NCBI RefSeq assembly: GCF_014764505.1
Contig: NZ_JACXWX010000018.1
Span: 50,414 to 114,413, forward strand
Reading direction: 5' to 3'
Source of the DNA: Phormidium tenue FACHB-886
GTDB taxonomy: Bacteria; Cyanobacteriota; Cyanobacteriia; Elainellales; Elainellaceae
Length of the DNA: 64,000 nucleotides
The notes beneath the pieces were generated by a model, which was given only the letters and a program-made list of their open reading frames with translations, had not been told where the DNA came from and ran no database searches. Below are positions 1 to 9,499 of the stretch, one piece after another; position 1 is the stretch's first letter, and each line of letters begins with the position of its first letter. The position numbers and the translations under genes were made by a program.

Positions 1-171
1 TCTCCGTCGCCTCTCTCGCCAACTTCCCCAACCTCGCCGACTTCTCCGGGTCTAACTCGTCCGAGTCCTTCCCCTTCTCCCCTCCCTCGGACAACCTCAC
101 CCACTACCACTCCTTCTCCTTCCTCTAACACATCTCCTACCAATGACACCAGCCCGCGTGCCCTCTGGTAA
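1..171 (+). CDS. C-terminal fragment of a Pro/Ser/Thr-rich protein (5' end outside window)
   Basis: Frame 1 is open from the first base to a TAA at 169-171. It encodes about 56 residues dominated by Ser, Pro and Thr (SPTSPTSPTSPG and similar) and ends in RALW. Such low-complexity tails are common as linkers or C-termini of cyanobacterial surface or kinase-like proteins, but no domain is visible here and the function cannot be told. The composition is strongly C-rich on this strand, unlike the following gene. The reading frame and stop are seen directly; that this is a real protein tail is inference. Confidence 0.5.
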   Translation, partial: SPSPLSPTSPTSPTSPGLTRPSPSPSPLPRTTSPTTTPSPSSNTSPTNDTSPRALW

Positions 172-282
172 GGTTTTGCCATAGAAGGTTTTGCTATAGC
201 GTTTTGAAGGAGCTTGTGGTGTGTATCCTGCATACCACAAGCCGCCCAACCAAGCCGTCCCCCCTATAATTCAGAAGCAATC

Positions 283-843
283 GTGCCATTTCATCGTTCT
301 TTACCCATTTCCCTTGGAGCCATTGCGCTCTTGCTAACAGCGCTGCCTGCTGTTGCCCAAACGCCAACCAGCTCACCCTCCCCCGTACCACCTACCGTCC
401 TTCAGCCTGCTGTACCAGAACTGCCGCCCCTCCAGCCAACGCTGCCTGATGCCTCCATAATGCGGCTGGTGCTAAAACTGGGAGAGCGGCGAGTCTATCT
501 CTATGAAGGAGAACAGGTCAAATCTAGCTATCCAGTGGCGATCGGTAGACCAGGCTGGGAAACGCCAACCGGCAAGTTTAAGGTAACGCAGATGCTAGAG
601 CATCCTGGTTGGACAAGCCCTTTAACTGGCGAGCAAATGCCACCCGGTACAGACAACCCTCTAGGAGAACGCTGGATTGCTTTTTGGACAGATGGAGTCA
701 ATTCGATCGGCTTTCATGGTACTCCCAATCCAGAATCAGTTGGTCAGGCAGTTTCGCATGGTTGTGTCCGGATGCTAAATGAAGACATCCGAAAAATATA
801 TGAACTGGTGCAAGTAGGGACACCGGTAACGGTGGAACCTTAG
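283..843 (+). CDS. L,D-transpeptidase (YkuD domain), exported
   Basis: The product is a peptidoglycan L,D-transpeptidase of the ErfK/YbiS/YkuD family, acting outside the cytoplasmic membrane to form 3-3 cross-links or attach proteins. The catalytic signature is near the C-terminus: GFHGTPNPES followed by SHGCVRM, which supplies the catalytic His and Cys. GTG at 283 gives a clean signal peptide (MPFHRSLPISLGAIALL then LTALPAVAQ) and is preferred. The frame stays open to a TTG at 214, which would add 23 residues without signal-peptide character. A TATAAT sequence at 265-270 lies just before the GTG. A Pro/Ser-rich linker separates the signal peptide from the enzyme domain. The family assignment is secure; the start is less so. 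Confidence 0.85.
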   Translation: MPFHRSLPISLGAIALLLTALPAVAQTPTSSPSPVPPTVLQPAVPELPPLQPTLPDASIMRLVLKLGERRVYLYEGEQVKSSYPVAIGRPGWETPTGKFKVTQMLEHPGWTSPLTGEQMPPGTDNPLGERWIAFWTDGVNSIGFHGTPNPESVGQAVSHGCVRMLNEDIRKIYELVQVGTPVTVEP

Positions 844-914
844 AGCTTTCCGGAAATTTGGTTTGAGAGACGGAAGCACGTCTTAAAGTGCTATCGCAGC
901 ATGTCAGGACAAGT

Positions 915-957
915 CTTTTTATAGAAAGCTTTGCTGCGCAAGGCTTTCTATAAAAAG
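915..957. terminator. Hairpin after the L,D-transpeptidase gene
   Basis: Perfect 15-bp arms CTTTTTATAGAAAGC (915-929) and GCTTTCTATAAAAAG (943-957) flank a 13-base loop. The flanks carry GTGTAGCGCCATAATCTAGA-like sequence that recurs beside other hairpins in the window. It may act as a terminator, but it also looks like a member of an interspersed hairpin-repeat family. Confidence 0.6.
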
Positions 958-1033
958 GATCTCAATCTAGACGTGTAGCGCCATAATCTAGAGGTGTATA
1001 TCAGCCCGCTTTTGAGTAAAAAATCTTACCGTC

Positions 1034-4000
1034 ATGTCAAACCAGAGCAGCGTACAGTGGCAAGCTGGAGATACCATTCTTGACCTGTACCGAGTGATCG
1101 GGAGTTTGGGACAAGGAGAGTTTGGTGAGGTATATCGGGTGCGGCACTTAGGCTGGAACCTTGACCTTGCGGTCTATAGCCTCCAGCCTAGTAGTGTAGC
1201 GGCGATCGGCGGCAAAGAAGCCTTTGAGCGGGCAGCGGCAGCCTGGATCAACCTGGAGGAGCATCCCCATCTAGCAAGCTGCTACTATGCCCGCCGCCTT
1301 GGCGAAAATCCGCTAGTGTTCACAGAGTATGTCAGCAGCGGCACACTGCAGCAGCTCATTCAGAGCCGACGGCTCTATGCCAGCGGTATTCCTGCCTCGC
1401 TGCGCCGTATCCTCGACTTGGCAACTCAAATCGCATGGGGCTTGCAGAGCGCTCATGAGCAGGGTGCAATCCATCGTAGCCTCACTCCTGACACCGTCCT
1501 CATTACTGGCGAAGGCACCGCCAAACTTACACAAATTGGCTTAGCAGGACCGCCTACCGCCTACCAAGCGCCCGAACAAGCCGAACAAGCCCGATTGACC
1601 ATCCAAACTGATTTGTGGGGCTGGGGCTTAACGGTACTGGAAATGTTTGTAGGGGCACGAAGCTGGACATCTGGAATGATGGCGGCTCAGGCGCTAGAAG
1701 ATTTTCTGGAAGGACGCAGCCTAGATGGTCTGGGGGGCGACTTGGGCGACTTGGGCGATCGTCCCCGGATGCCCGCCGCGCTTGCCCATCTGCTGCGCCA
1801 GTGCTTTCAAATTAATCCTGACGACCGACCCGCCAGCGCTCAAGCGGTGGCAGAAGAACTACGAACCATTTACCAAACGGCGACAGGCAGCCCCTACCCG
1901 CGTCAGCAGCCATTTCGAGCAGGCATTACAGCCGATGCTTTGAACAATCGAGCGCTGGCGTTCTGGGACTTAGGACAGCCAGATGAAGCATTGCGGCTAT
2001 GGGAGCAGGCGCTAGCAATGCAGCCGAACCATCTGAATGCGCTTTACAACCGAGGGCTATTGCGATGGCGAGCAGGCGGCAGCAATGATCTAGACTTGCT
2101 TAACCAGCTAGAAGCTTACCGTCCCCAGCCCGGCGCTGAACAGCTAGATGGGCAAACAGACTATCTACTAAGCTTGGTGCATCTAGAGCGAGGAGACTAT
2201 GAAACTGCGCTCCGGCTTCTTCAAGGCATACAAGCCAAAGGACTTTATCCAGAAACTCTACCTGCGCTGCTGGAGCGAGTACAACAGCAGCTACCAGATT
2301 CAAGACGGTTGCTTCCGGAGTTTAGCGAGCGTGTAACCACCTTTCAGCACAGCATTTCGCACCGCATGGTGTCGCTGACCGTTAACCCTAGCGGTCGATT
2401 TGCCGTATCGGGGGGTGACGATCAAACTATCCGGCTATGGGACATCACCACAGGCCGCTGCATGTACACCTTTCGGGGGCATCAGGGGCAAGTCTCGGCA
2501 GTGACGATCAGCGCCGATGGAAGTCAGCTCCTTTCGGGCAGCCAGGACAAAACCTTGAAGCTGTGGAGCATTGCCGCTAGTACCCATTTATTTACATTTG
2601 GTGACGATGCTGCAGAAGCTAAGCGGCGGTTTGGCTGGCTGCGGCAGCTATTTGGTAGCCCTCAGCCCACTAGCAGCGGCAATGGGCACAAGGGCACGGT
2701 GCGATCGGTCGCCTTCAGTGCCGATCGTCGCTACTTGCTGTCTGGCGGCGAAGATGCGGCTGTCAAACTTTGGGATGCCATCACTGGCAAGTGCCTGCAG
2801 ACGCTGCGAGAACATCACAGACCTGTGTTTGCGGTAGCATTTGGCGATACAGGACGCTATGCGCTCTCTGCCAGTGAAGACCAGACGATCAAGCTGTGGG
2901 ATATCTCGCTGGGGCAGGTGGTGCAGACGTTTCAAGGGCATCACCTGCTGGTTGCGGCTGCCTATGCGCCCAGCGGACAGTTTGTTTTAGCAGGCGATAC
3001 ACCCATGAAGCTGTGGGACGTTTCCACAGGGCAGGTGGTGCAGACGTTCGACGACCCCGGTGTGCAGGCGATCGCTTTTAGCCCTGACTCGCGCTACGTT
3101 TTTTCTGGTGGAAAAGATGGACGGCTGCGGATGTGGGAGGTGTCCACGGGGCGCTGTCTGCACAGTTTTGTACCGCATGAAGCCTCCATCCAGGCGATCG
3201 CAGTTAGCCCAGACGGTCGGTATGCCCTCTCTACAGATGGCAACAGTCTGAGGCTCTGGGCAATTCAAGGTGCTGTGCCCGACCCCGCACCGCTACAGCT
3301 ATCGCAGATCACTGCACCAGTTGTTTTACTAGGCGACCGCCGTTATGAGCAGGAGGTTGCCCAAGCACAGGCAGCTCTAATGCGTGGCGAAGCTGCCGCT
3401 GCTGCTCAGCACCTGCGAACTGCCCGATCGCAATCCGGCTATCAGCAGGGAATGGAAGCGGTGCAGGTTTGGATGAGTTTGTACGCGTATCTACCCCGTC
3501 CGGCGCTACGGGGCATTTGGCAGCAGGCAACCTTGGAGCGACACACAGCGGCAGTGCTTGCCGTTGCCGTTAGTTCAGATGGACGATCGATTTTATCGGG
3601 CAGTGTTGATTTATCGCTCAAACGCTGGGATCTAGCCACAGAGCGCTGCATCCTCAGTTTGAAAGCTCATAAAGGCGCAGTAGAAGCGATCGCCTTCCAT
3701 CCGGAGGGAACTCAAGTCTTATCGGGAAGTGCCGACCAGACGATTGCCTTGTGGGATGTCAATACGGGCGAGTCGATGCGAACGCTGAGCGGGCACCAAG
3801 GCGCGGTTAGAGCGATCGCCTTTCATCCCAAAGGGCGTTATGCCGTCTCGGGCAGCAATGACCAAACCTTGAAGCTGTGGGATGTTGCAACGGGCCGTTC
3901 GCTGCGAACGATGAAACAACACCGCGACGCAATTACCTCTGTGGCGGTCAGCCCAGATGGGCAGCTTCTGCTGTCGGGTAGCGTCGATCAAACCCTCATT

Positions 4001-6073
4001 CTCTGGACGCTGGCAACGGGCGAATTGCTGCGATTGCTAGAAGGACACAGAGCTAGCGTCAATTCAGTCGCTATTAGTCCAGACGGGCGCTATGCCGTCT
4101 CGGGTAGCGATGACCAAACGCTGAAACTGTGGGTGATCGCCAGCGGAGAGTGCCTGCAAACGTTGACCGGACACGCCGCCCCGGTGCGATCGGTCGCTTT
4201 TAGCCCAGACGGACGTTATATCCTGTCGGGCAGCGACGACTGTACACTCAAGCTGTGGAGCACTGCCGGAGAGTGCCTGCAAACGCTGACCGGGCACACT
4301 GCCCCGGTGCGATCGGTCGCTTTTAGCGTAGAGGCAGGCTATGCCGTGTCTGGCAGCGAGGATCGCACCCTCAAGCTGTGGCTACTGGATTGGGAGCTAG
4401 CCGATCGATATCCCAGCGATTGGGATGAGGTGGCCAGCCCCTACATCGAGAACTTCCTGACGCTTCAAACGCCCAGCCTTGCCCCCTTGCCTGACCGGGA
4501 AGCCGATTCGCAAGCCGTCACCCAAGCGCTAACCCCTCAAGGCACGCCGACTTGGTCAGAAGCCGACTTGTCGCGGCTGCTGCAAACGCTCCAACGGGCA
4601 GGCTATGGCTGGTTGCGTCCAGAGGGAGTGCGGCAGCAGCTAATTAGCCGGACGCGGGTAGCAGCGCAGTCTGTTCCACAAAACAACAATGCGTTTGCAA
4701 CGGCTTTTGGTACAGAATTTGCAACAGCTTTTGGCACAGATTTGTTTGAGCTTGAGCCAGAAGCAAAAGTGATTTTGACCGTTACAGAAGGAACGCTCAA
4801 AGGCCAAGAATTTATCTTCACCGATCGCACCGTTTGCATTATTGGTCGTGCCAAAGATTGTCATTTGGCGCTGCCCAATGACGACAATCACAAAACAGTT
4901 TCTCGCTATCATTGTCTGCTGGATATTAACCCACCCGATGTCCGCATTCGGGATTTGGGCAGTCTCCATGGGACTTATCTCAACGGGCAAATTATTGGGC
5001 GGCGCAACCGCAACCAAACCCCTGAAGAAGGCATGCAGATGAACCTATCAGGTTACGATCTGCAGGCTGGAGACGAGATTAAGCTGGGTAAGACCGTGTT
5101 TCGGATTGCGATCGAAGCGCCTCAGGAAGCCCTGCTAATGCAATCTAGGGATCAAACCTTCATTTCAGATCAAACTGCAATAGGGGAGCGCCCAATGGCT
5201 GCGCCAATTCTCTCAACTGGCACAGAGCAAAAGGTCTTGCTGCCTGCGATCGCAGGGTATACAGCCATACGTCAGCTTAGTTCTGAAGACGATACTGAAA
5301 CTTATCTGGCTCGTCGTGCTGAAACAGAAGAGCTGGTCACGCTGAAGTTAATTCAACCTGAAAAGAGCGTTCAGCCTGGGATGGTCGATACTTTCATCCA
5401 GACGGTATCTCCACTCAAGCGGCTTCAGCATCCTCATTTGGTGCGGCTACATGAAGTAGGATATTTCAATGGCACCTTCTTCTTTGTCTCAGACTATTGG
5501 CAGGGCAGCAGTGTCACAACCCGGATGAAGCAAAGCAAGCTCAGCAGCAACGAAGCGGTCGCAATCACCCTGCAGGCACTCGATGCGCTCGCTTACGCCC
5601 ACCATAGTGAGACTGCCCAGCTTCAAGGCTTGATCCACGGTGCACTCAACCCTAGCGCAATTGTGCTGAGTGAAACCGGCAAAATTGCCAAAATTAGCGA
5701 CTATGGGATTGCTACGGCGTTGCGGCAGGCTGGATTCAGTGGGTTTTCCGGTCGGGCTGCTGCCGAACAAATCGCCTTCATGCCTCGACAGCAGGCGATC
5801 GACTTTAAATACGCTCAGCCTGATAGCGATGTGTGGGCGACTGCCGCTTGCCTGTACTATATGCTAACGGGAACCACACCGCGCAGCTTCACGGGTAAAG
5901 ATCCTTACCTGGTGGTGCTGCAAACTGATCCAGTTCCAATTCGCCAGCGCAACGCCGCAATTCCCCAGTCGATTGCCGAATTAGTCGATCTGGCACTGGT
6001 AGATAATCCTACTATCTATTTCAAAAATGCGGCAGCGTTTAAGCAAGCGCTGGCATCTGTTGCTCACCCGTAA
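1034..6073 (+). CDS. Giant scaffold protein: pseudokinase - TPR - two WD40 propellers - FHA - pseudokinase
   Basis: This 1679-residue protein has a Ser/Thr-kinase-like fold at each end. The N-terminal domain (about 1-285) keeps a glycine loop (GSLGQGEFGEV), but the ATP-binding Lys is lost (AVYSL), HRD is HRS and DFG is QIG. A TPR-like segment follows (about 295-430). Seven WD40 repeats cover 437-745 (IRLWD, LKLWS, VKLWD, IKLWD, MKLWD, LRMWE, LRLWA). A helical spacer is followed by seven more at 835-1120, so two full propellers are expected. An FHA domain (about 1245-1356) has GR, SRYH and LGSLHGTYLNG, the phosphothreonine-binding residues. The C-terminal kinase-like domain (about 1405-1679) has HGA for HRD but retains DYG. 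No transmembrane segment is seen. Both kinase domains appear catalytically dead, so a scaffolding role in Ser/Thr phosphorylation signalling is inferred. Confidence 0.9.
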   Translation: MSNQSSVQWQAGDTILDLYRVIGSLGQGEFGEVYRVRHLGWNLDLAVYSLQPSSVAAIGGKEAFERAAAAWINLEEHPHLASCYYARRLGENPLVFTEYVSSGTLQQLIQSRRLYASGIPASLRRILDLATQIAWGLQSAHEQGAIHRSLTPDTVLITGEGTAKLTQIGLAGPPTAYQAPEQAEQARLTIQTDLWGWGLTVLEMFVGARSWTSGMMAAQALEDFLEGRSLDGLGGDLGDLGDRPRMPAALAHLLRQCFQINPDDRPASAQAVAEELRTIYQTATGSPYPRQQPFRAGITADALNNRALAFWDLGQPDEALRLWEQALAMQPNHLNALYNRGLLRWRAGGSNDLDLLNQLEAYRPQPGAEQLDGQTDYLLSLVHLERGDYETALRLLQGIQAKGLYPETLPALLERVQQQLPDSRRLLPEFSERVTTFQHSISHRMVSLTVNPSGRFAVSGGDDQTIRLWDITTGRCMYTFRGHQGQVSAVTISADGSQLLSGSQDKTLKLWSIAASTHLFTFGDDAAEAKRRFGWLRQLFGSPQPTSSGNGHKGTVRSVAFSADRRYLLSGGEDAAVKLWDAITGKCLQTLREHHRPVFAVAFGDTGRYALSASEDQTIKLWDISLGQVVQTFQGHHLLVAAAYAPSGQFVLAGDTPMKLWDVSTGQVVQTFDDPGVQAIAFSPDSRYVFSGGKDGRLRMWEVSTGRCLHSFVPHEASIQAIAVSPDGRYALSTDGNSLRLWAIQGAVPDPAPLQLSQITAPVVLLGDRRYEQEVAQAQAALMRGEAAAAAQHLRTARSQSGYQQGMEAVQVWMSLYAYLPRPALRGIWQQATLERHTAAVLAVAVSSDGRSILSGSVDLSLKRWDLATERCILSLKAHKGAVEAIAFHPEGTQVLSGSADQTIALWDVNTGESMRTLSGHQGAVRAIAFHPKGRYAVSGSNDQTLKLWDVATGRSLRTMKQHRDAITSVAVSPDGQLLLSGSVDQTLILWTLATGELLRLLEGHRASVNSVAISPDGRYAVSGSDDQTLKLWVIASGECLQTLTGHAAPVRSVAFSPDGRYILSGSDDCTLKLWSTAGECLQTLTGHTAPVRSVAFSVEAGYAVSGSEDRTLKLWLLDWELADRYPSDWDEVASPYIENFLTLQTPSLAPLPDREADSQAVTQALTPQGTPTWSEADLSRLLQTLQRAGYGWLRPEGVRQQLISRTRVAAQSVPQNNNAFATAFGTEFATAFGTDLFELEPEAKVILTVTEGTLKGQEFIFTDRTVCIIGRAKDCHLALPNDDNHKTVSRYHCLLDINPPDVRIRDLGSLHGTYLNGQIIGRRNRNQTPEEGMQMNLSGYDLQAGDEIKLGKTVFRIAIEAPQEALLMQSRDQTFISDQTAIGERPMAAPILSTGTEQKVLLPAIAGYTAIRQLSSEDDTETYLARRAETEELVTLKLIQPEKSVQPGMVDTFIQTVSPLKRLQHPHLVRLHEVGYFNGTFFFVSDYWQGSSVTTRMKQSKLSSNEAVAITLQALDALAYAHHSETAQLQGLIHGALNPSAIVLSETGKIAKISDYGIATALRQAGFSGFSGRAAAEQIAFMPRQQAIDFKYAQPDSDVWATAACLYYMLTGTTPRSFTGKDPYLVVLQTDPVPIRQRNAAIPQSIAELVDLALVDNPTIYFKNAAAFKQALASVAHP

Positions 6074-6083
6074 AGATTTGGCG

Positions 6084-6167
6084 TTTGGCGCTTAAATCAG
6101 TTATTTAAGCGCCAAATGTTATAGAACAGCAACTTTTGTGGGCACGCTTCACGTGCCCACAAAAGTT
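6084..6167. terminator. Two consecutive perfect hairpins between convergent genes
   Basis: The first has 14-bp arms TTTGGCGCTTAAAT (6084-6097) and ATTTAAGCGCCAAA (6103-6116). The second has 16-bp arms AACTTTTGTGGGCACG (6131-6146) and CGTGCCCACAAAAGTT (6152-6167). They separate the scaffold gene (stop 6073) from the oppositely oriented flavoprotein gene (stop 6224), so bidirectional termination is likely. Confidence 0.7.
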
Positions 6168-6223
6168 TTCAAACGGAATGACAATAACCAAGACTAATAT
6201 CAACGAAGACTAATATCAGAACC

Positions 6224-7900
6224 CTAAAGAACCTTACTCAGATACTGATGCACAAACTGAACGCAGATCGAACCCTCCCCTACTCCAGACGCAACCCGCT
6301 TCACAGAATTGTGACGCACATCGCCCACGGCAAACACTCCCGGCACATTCGTCTCTAGCAGGTAAGGATCGCGATCGAGCGTCCAGCCTTTCAGCCGCCG
6401 AGAATCGCCCCCGGCATTGCTCTTCAAATCTGGCCCAGTCAAAATAAACCCCCGCGCATCGCGTTCGATAGTACCATCCAGCCACTCAGTTCGCGGTTCA
6501 GCGCCAATGAAAATAAACAGTGAGGTTGCCGGGGCAGTTCTGGTTTCGCCAGTCACCGAATTGTGGATCGTCAGCGCTTCCAGACTGGTTTCCCCTTTCG
6601 CTTCAACAACGCTGGAGAATGATTCAACAGAGATATTAGGCGTTGACTCAATTTGTTCAATCAGATACTGCGACATGCTTTTAGTGAGTGACTCGCCGCG
6701 TACCAGCATTGTTACCTGCCTAGCATACTTCGAGAAATACATAGCGGCTTGCCCCGCCGAATTCGCACCGCCCACAATGTAGACATCTTCGTCCTGGCAA
6801 GCGATCGCCTCCGTTTGGGCAGCACCATAGTAGACTCCTGCTCCCGTGAGGCGATCGGCTCCCGGAATGTTGAGCCGTCGCCATGACACACCCAGCGCCA
6901 GGATGAGAGCATGACAGCTAATTTCGCTGCCATCGGCTAACGTGATGATGCGATAGGGGTCTTGAATCCGCATACCCTTTGCTTCTTGCGGAGTCAGGAT
7001 CTCGACCCCAAAACGTCTGGCTTGGGTTACTGCCCGTCGGGCCAAATCACTGCCGCTCAGCCCCACGGGAAACCCCAAATAGTTCTCAATCCGAGAGCTT
7101 GTCCCCGCCTGTCCGCCCGGTGCCTCCCGCTCAACCATTACCGTCCGCAGTCCTTCGGATGCACCATACACCGCTGCCGCTAGCCCTGCCGGACCACCCC
7201 CCACAATCACCAAATCATAGAATGGGTTCCCGGCTTGGGTTTGTAGCCCAATTCGCTCGGCAATTTGGGCTGGCGTTGGCCGGAGCAAGCTCACCCCATC
7301 GGCAAACAGCACCAGCGGCAGGTGTAGACTAGGACAGTTAGCATATTCAACGAGCTGCCGGGCTTCTTCGGATAGCTCAATATCTAACCATTCGTAAGGA
7401 ACTTGATTGCGCGCCAAAAAATCTTTGACTTGGTGCGACTGCGGTGACCAGCGATTACCAATCACGCGGATGCCTTCAAACGGTGGACGAAAAGACGCCA
7501 GCCAATCATCAATCAGATCGTCTAGAACGGGATACAGCCGCTCTTCTGGGGGATCCCAGGGTTTGAGCAGGTAATAGTCGAGTTTGGCGCTGTTGATGGC
7601 GCGAATGGCGGCTTCCGTATCGGCATAAGCGGTAAGCAGCACTCGCTTAGCATCAGGAAATTGCTCGATCGCCTGCTCCAAAAACTCCACGCCATTCATT
7701 TGAGGCATCCGCTGATCGACCAGGAAGATGGCAACGGTTTCATTTCTGAGCTTGAGCTGTTGCAACGCTGTTAATGCGGCAGCGCCAGAGTCAGCGCGGA
7801 CGATCCGAAAACGATCGCCATATTGTTTACGGAGATCTCGCGCCACTGCTTGCAAAACATCGGGATCGTCGTCTAACGTAAGAATCACTGGTTTAGCCAT
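6224..7900 (-). CDS. Response regulator receiver fused to thioredoxin-reductase-like FAD oxidoreductase
   Basis: The 558-residue protein has three parts. A receiver domain (1-125) carries acidic D10-D12, phosphoacceptor D62 in VDQRMP, T90 and K113. A glutaredoxin-like fold (about 143-222) has WSPQSH where a CxxC would sit. A thioredoxin-reductase-like flavoprotein (226-558) has FAD motif GGGPAG (234-239), NADPH motif GGANSAG (376-382) and a C-terminal GD...GEG FAD motif. The redox CxxC of thioredoxin reductase is AAQT (359-362). The enzyme may therefore reduce another acceptor or act as a redox sensor controlled by phosphorylation. A cyclic-nucleotide-domain histidine kinase is transcribed divergently 180 bp away and is the likely cognate kinase. 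Start ATG at 7900 (MAKPVILTLDDD) fits the receiver domain. Confidence 0.88.
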   Translation of the reverse strand: MAKPVILTLDDDPDVLQAVARDLRKQYGDRFRIVRADSGAAALTALQQLKLRNETVAIFLVDQRMPQMNGVEFLEQAIEQFPDAKRVLLTAYADTEAAIRAINSAKLDYYLLKPWDPPEERLYPVLDDLIDDWLASFRPPFEGIRVIGNRWSPQSHQVKDFLARNQVPYEWLDIELSEEARQLVEYANCPSLHLPLVLFADGVSLLRPTPAQIAERIGLQTQAGNPFYDLVIVGGGPAGLAAAVYGASEGLRTVMVEREAPGGQAGTSSRIENYLGFPVGLSGSDLARRAVTQARRFGVEILTPQEAKGMRIQDPYRIITLADGSEISCHALILALGVSWRRLNIPGADRLTGAGVYYGAAQTEAIACQDEDVYIVGGANSAGQAAMYFSKYARQVTMLVRGESLTKSMSQYLIEQIESTPNISVESFSSVVEAKGETSLEALTIHNSVTGETRTAPATSLFIFIGAEPRTEWLDGTIERDARGFILTGPDLKSNAGGDSRRLKGWTLDRDPYLLETNVPGVFAVGDVRHNSVKRVASGVGEGSICVQFVHQYLSKVL

Positions 7901-8080
7901 GCCTGTTGCCCTTCTGCAAAGCTTTAAGATTTCAGTTTACCGATAAAATCCATAAATATATAAATCTGTAAATATATAGTGCTTTGCTTTGGTATAAATA
8001 AAGCACCGTACTTGCCAAAATCAAGACCTATCAGATAATAAGGCACAATTATTCCACGTTATTTGAGGCAATCGGTCATT

Positions 8081-9475
8081 ATGCTTTGTGTTGAGAATTT
8101 ACTGAGTTTGGAGCTGTTTCAGGCGCTACCAGAAGAACGGCTGCAATGGATGTGCGATCGCGCTCAGTTGATTGAGCTAGAGACCGATCAGATTTTGGTA
8201 TCTGAAGGCGATCCGGCACATGGGTTTTTCATTTTGCTGGTGGGTCAAACAGGGATGACGCGCAAAACTGACGGGATTGAAATGCCAATTGGGCAGCATC
8301 AGGCCCCTGCATTTTTTGGTGAAATTCCAGTTCTGACGGGAGAACCCACCCCTGTAACCATTCAAGCACTGACTCCTTGCGAGCTGTATGAGCTTTCACC
8401 AGATGATTTTTTAACTTTGCTGCATGAGTGCCGCACCTTTGAGCGGCTTGTCTTTCAAACGGTAGCACGTCGATCGCGCGGCTTAGAATCTTTTCTTCGC
8501 AATCGCGAGAAGATGGCAGCGCTAGGAACCTTAGCGGCTGGGCTTGCCCACGAGCTGAATAACCCAGCGGCGGCTCTGGTACGAGCTTTAAAGGAAGTCA
8601 CGCCTGCCTTGCTGGAGCTGCAGCGGATGAATTTAGTGTATGGCAAAGTGCAGGTAGAAGAAGCACATACACAACAATGGCTGAAAGCGCGAGATGATGG
8701 CTATGATGCAATCAGTAAAAAACGTGTTGATCCCATTACCTTGAGCGATCGCGAAGAAGAATTACTCGACTGGCTAGAGGACTATGGGGTGGATAGCGCC
8801 TGGAAACTTGCTGAACCCCTAGCAGAAGCGGGAATCACAATAGAAACGCTAGAGCAGCTAACAGAACGTTGGAAAACAGACTCCACCGAGCTGCGCGATT
8901 TGGGCGTACGCTGGTTAGCTTTATCGTTTGAGGTCATGTCGATGATTACCAGCGGACTGCACGGTGCAGAACGCATCGCTAATTTAGTTCACTCCATGAA
9001 ATCCTATTCGCATCTCGATCAAGGGGCGCGGCAGATCGTGGATGTGCATGAAGGGCTGGAAGACACACTGCGGCTATTCTCGTACAAGATCAAGCACGGT
9101 ATTGAAATCCGTCGATCGTATGACCGAACGCTGCCAAAAATCTGGGCGTTTGGCAGCGAACTCAACCAAGTGTGGACAAATTTGATCGACAATGCGATCG
9201 ATGCCATGAACGAATCAGGAACGCTAGAAATAATCACTTCTAATCACGGAGATCGGATTGAAGTTAAAATTGTTGATTCTGGCGCAGGGATTCCTGAAGA
9301 GATTCGATCGCGGATTTTTGAGCCATTTTTCACGACTAAGCCAGTCGGCAAGGGATCTGGGTTGGGGCTAGAAATGGTGTGGCGAATTGTCGAAAATCGG
9401 CACCATGGCACGATTTCGCTTGAGTCGCGCCCTGGAAGAACTTGCTTCACCGTTTGCCTGCCGATCGCCAAATAG
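8081..9475 (+). CDS. Sensor histidine kinase with N-terminal cyclic-nucleotide-binding-like domain
   Basis: About 464 residues. An N-terminal cNMP-binding-type beta-barrel (about 8-125, with FFGEIPVLTGEPTPVTIQAL resembling the phosphate-binding cassette) is followed by a HisKA dimerisation helix with H-box AAGLAHELNNPAA (His near 157). A long helical insert precedes the HATPase domain with N-box LIDNAIDA, G1 DSGAGI, F-box FEPFFTT and G2 GSGLGL. No transmembrane helix is present, so it is a cytoplasmic sensor. An in-frame TTG at 8063 exists, but ATG 8081 (MLCVENLL) is preferred by codon and family fit. It lies divergent to the receiver-flavoprotein fusion, so a two-component pair that senses redox state or a nucleotide is inferred. 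Confidence 0.87.
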   Translation: MLCVENLLSLELFQALPEERLQWMCDRAQLIELETDQILVSEGDPAHGFFILLVGQTGMTRKTDGIEMPIGQHQAPAFFGEIPVLTGEPTPVTIQALTPCELYELSPDDFLTLLHECRTFERLVFQTVARRSRGLESFLRNREKMAALGTLAAGLAHELNNPAAALVRALKEVTPALLELQRMNLVYGKVQVEEAHTQQWLKARDDGYDAISKKRVDPITLSDREEELLDWLEDYGVDSAWKLAEPLAEAGITIETLEQLTERWKTDSTELRDLGVRWLALSFEVMSMITSGLHGAERIANLVHSMKSYSHLDQGARQIVDVHEGLEDTLRLFSYKIKHGIEIRRSYDRTLPKIWAFGSELNQVWTNLIDNAIDAMNESGTLEIITSNHGDRIEVKIVDSGAGIPEEIRSRIFEPFFTTKPVGKGSGLGLEMVWRIVENRHHGTISLESRPGRTCFTVCLPIAK

Positions 9476-9499
9476 CTACTAAACTCGCTAGCCAGCAAA

